Below, piece by piece: positions 5,686-5,738 of a stretch of 5,738 bases of DNA. The notes beneath the pieces were generated by a model. The model did no database searches. It had not been told where the DNA came from and was given only the letters and a program-made list of their open reading frames with translations. The number at the start of each line of letters is the position of its first letter. Within the stretch, counting starts at the first letter, position 1. The stretch lies in assembly GCA_023301015.1 (NCBI GenBank), contig JALZVI010000116.1, positions 1 through 5,738 of the forward strand. The letters are read 5' to 3'. The position numbers were made by a program, and so were the translations under genes. Source of the DNA: Rickettsiales bacterium. GTDB taxonomy: Bacteria > Pseudomonadota > Alphaproteobacteria > Rickettsiales > 21-14-0-20-44-7.

Positions 5686-5715
5686 TTTATACAAGCAATC
5701 CCAACATCACGTCAA
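5686..5715 (-). promoter_or_regulatory. Sigma-70-type promoter of ilvN, leaderless
   Basis: On the minus strand TTGACG (5715-5710, 5 of 6) and TATAAA (5691-5686, 5 of 6) are separated by 18 bases. The -10 is followed by TTTTCT and then the ATG at 5679, so the predicted first transcribed base is the A of the start codon. No Shine-Dalgarno is present. This leaves no leader for a peptide attenuator or riboswitch. Confidence 0.65.
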
Positions 5716-5738
5716 CGCTTTTATGCCTATCCACGTGC

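Noticed and set aside
5680..5694. TTG at 5694 as the ilvN start, adding five residues
   Set aside because: The TTG lies immediately upstream of and against the TATAAA -10 box, has no Shine-Dalgarno, and the ATG at 5679 fits the promoter exactly.

Overview
This window looks like chromosomal DNA of a moderately AT-rich alphaproteobacterium. The evidence is an NtrX-type response regulator, GTAA-N7-TTAAC boxes that resemble CtrA sites, a large secreted SPOR-domain protein, and alphaproteobacterial-looking peptide deformylase and acetolactate synthase small-subunit proteins. I cannot name the genus. There are no rRNA or tRNA genes, insertion sequences, phage genes or CRISPR arrays.

Layout: (1) 1-1091, minus strand: 5' two thirds of ntrX (receiver plus most of the AAA+ domain), cut by the window edge. 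(2) 1092-1275: divergent intergenic region of 184 bases, the longest gene-free stretch. It holds two matching GTAACAA-N4-TTAACA boxes, a small inverted repeat, a weak candidate ntrX promoter and a perfect TATAAT box. (3) 1276-1860, plus: a 194-residue Met/Gln/Ala-rich protein of unknown function. (4) 1909-2439, plus: peptide deformylase (def) with its own promoter. (5) 2561-5113, plus: an 850-residue exported protein with ankyrin repeats, a SPOR domain, a long Lys/Pro/Ala linker and a second SPOR-like module. (6) 5122-5679, minus: regulatory subunit of acetolactate synthase (ilvN/ilvH), convergent with the previous gene across only 8 bases.

The genes do not form one pathway. They cover nitrogen/redox-type signalling, an unknown protein, N-terminal formyl removal, an envelope protein and branched-chain amino acid synthesis. 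What links several of them is promoter layout. In three genes (the 194-residue gene, def, ilvN) a good -10 hexamer ends exactly 6 bases before the ATG and no Shine-Dalgarno is visible, so the mRNA would start at or next to the A of the start codon (leaderless). The SPOR gene is the contrast: it has a proper GGAG ribosome binding site and room for a 5' UTR. The second GTAA-N7-TTAAC box covers the -35 position of the unknown gene's promoter, as expected for a CtrA-activated promoter.

The points most worth a second look are the repeated leaderless promoters, the twin CtrA-like boxes, the ankyrin/double-SPOR protein whose only four cysteines fall in matching pairs in the two SPOR modules, and the unknown 194-residue protein.
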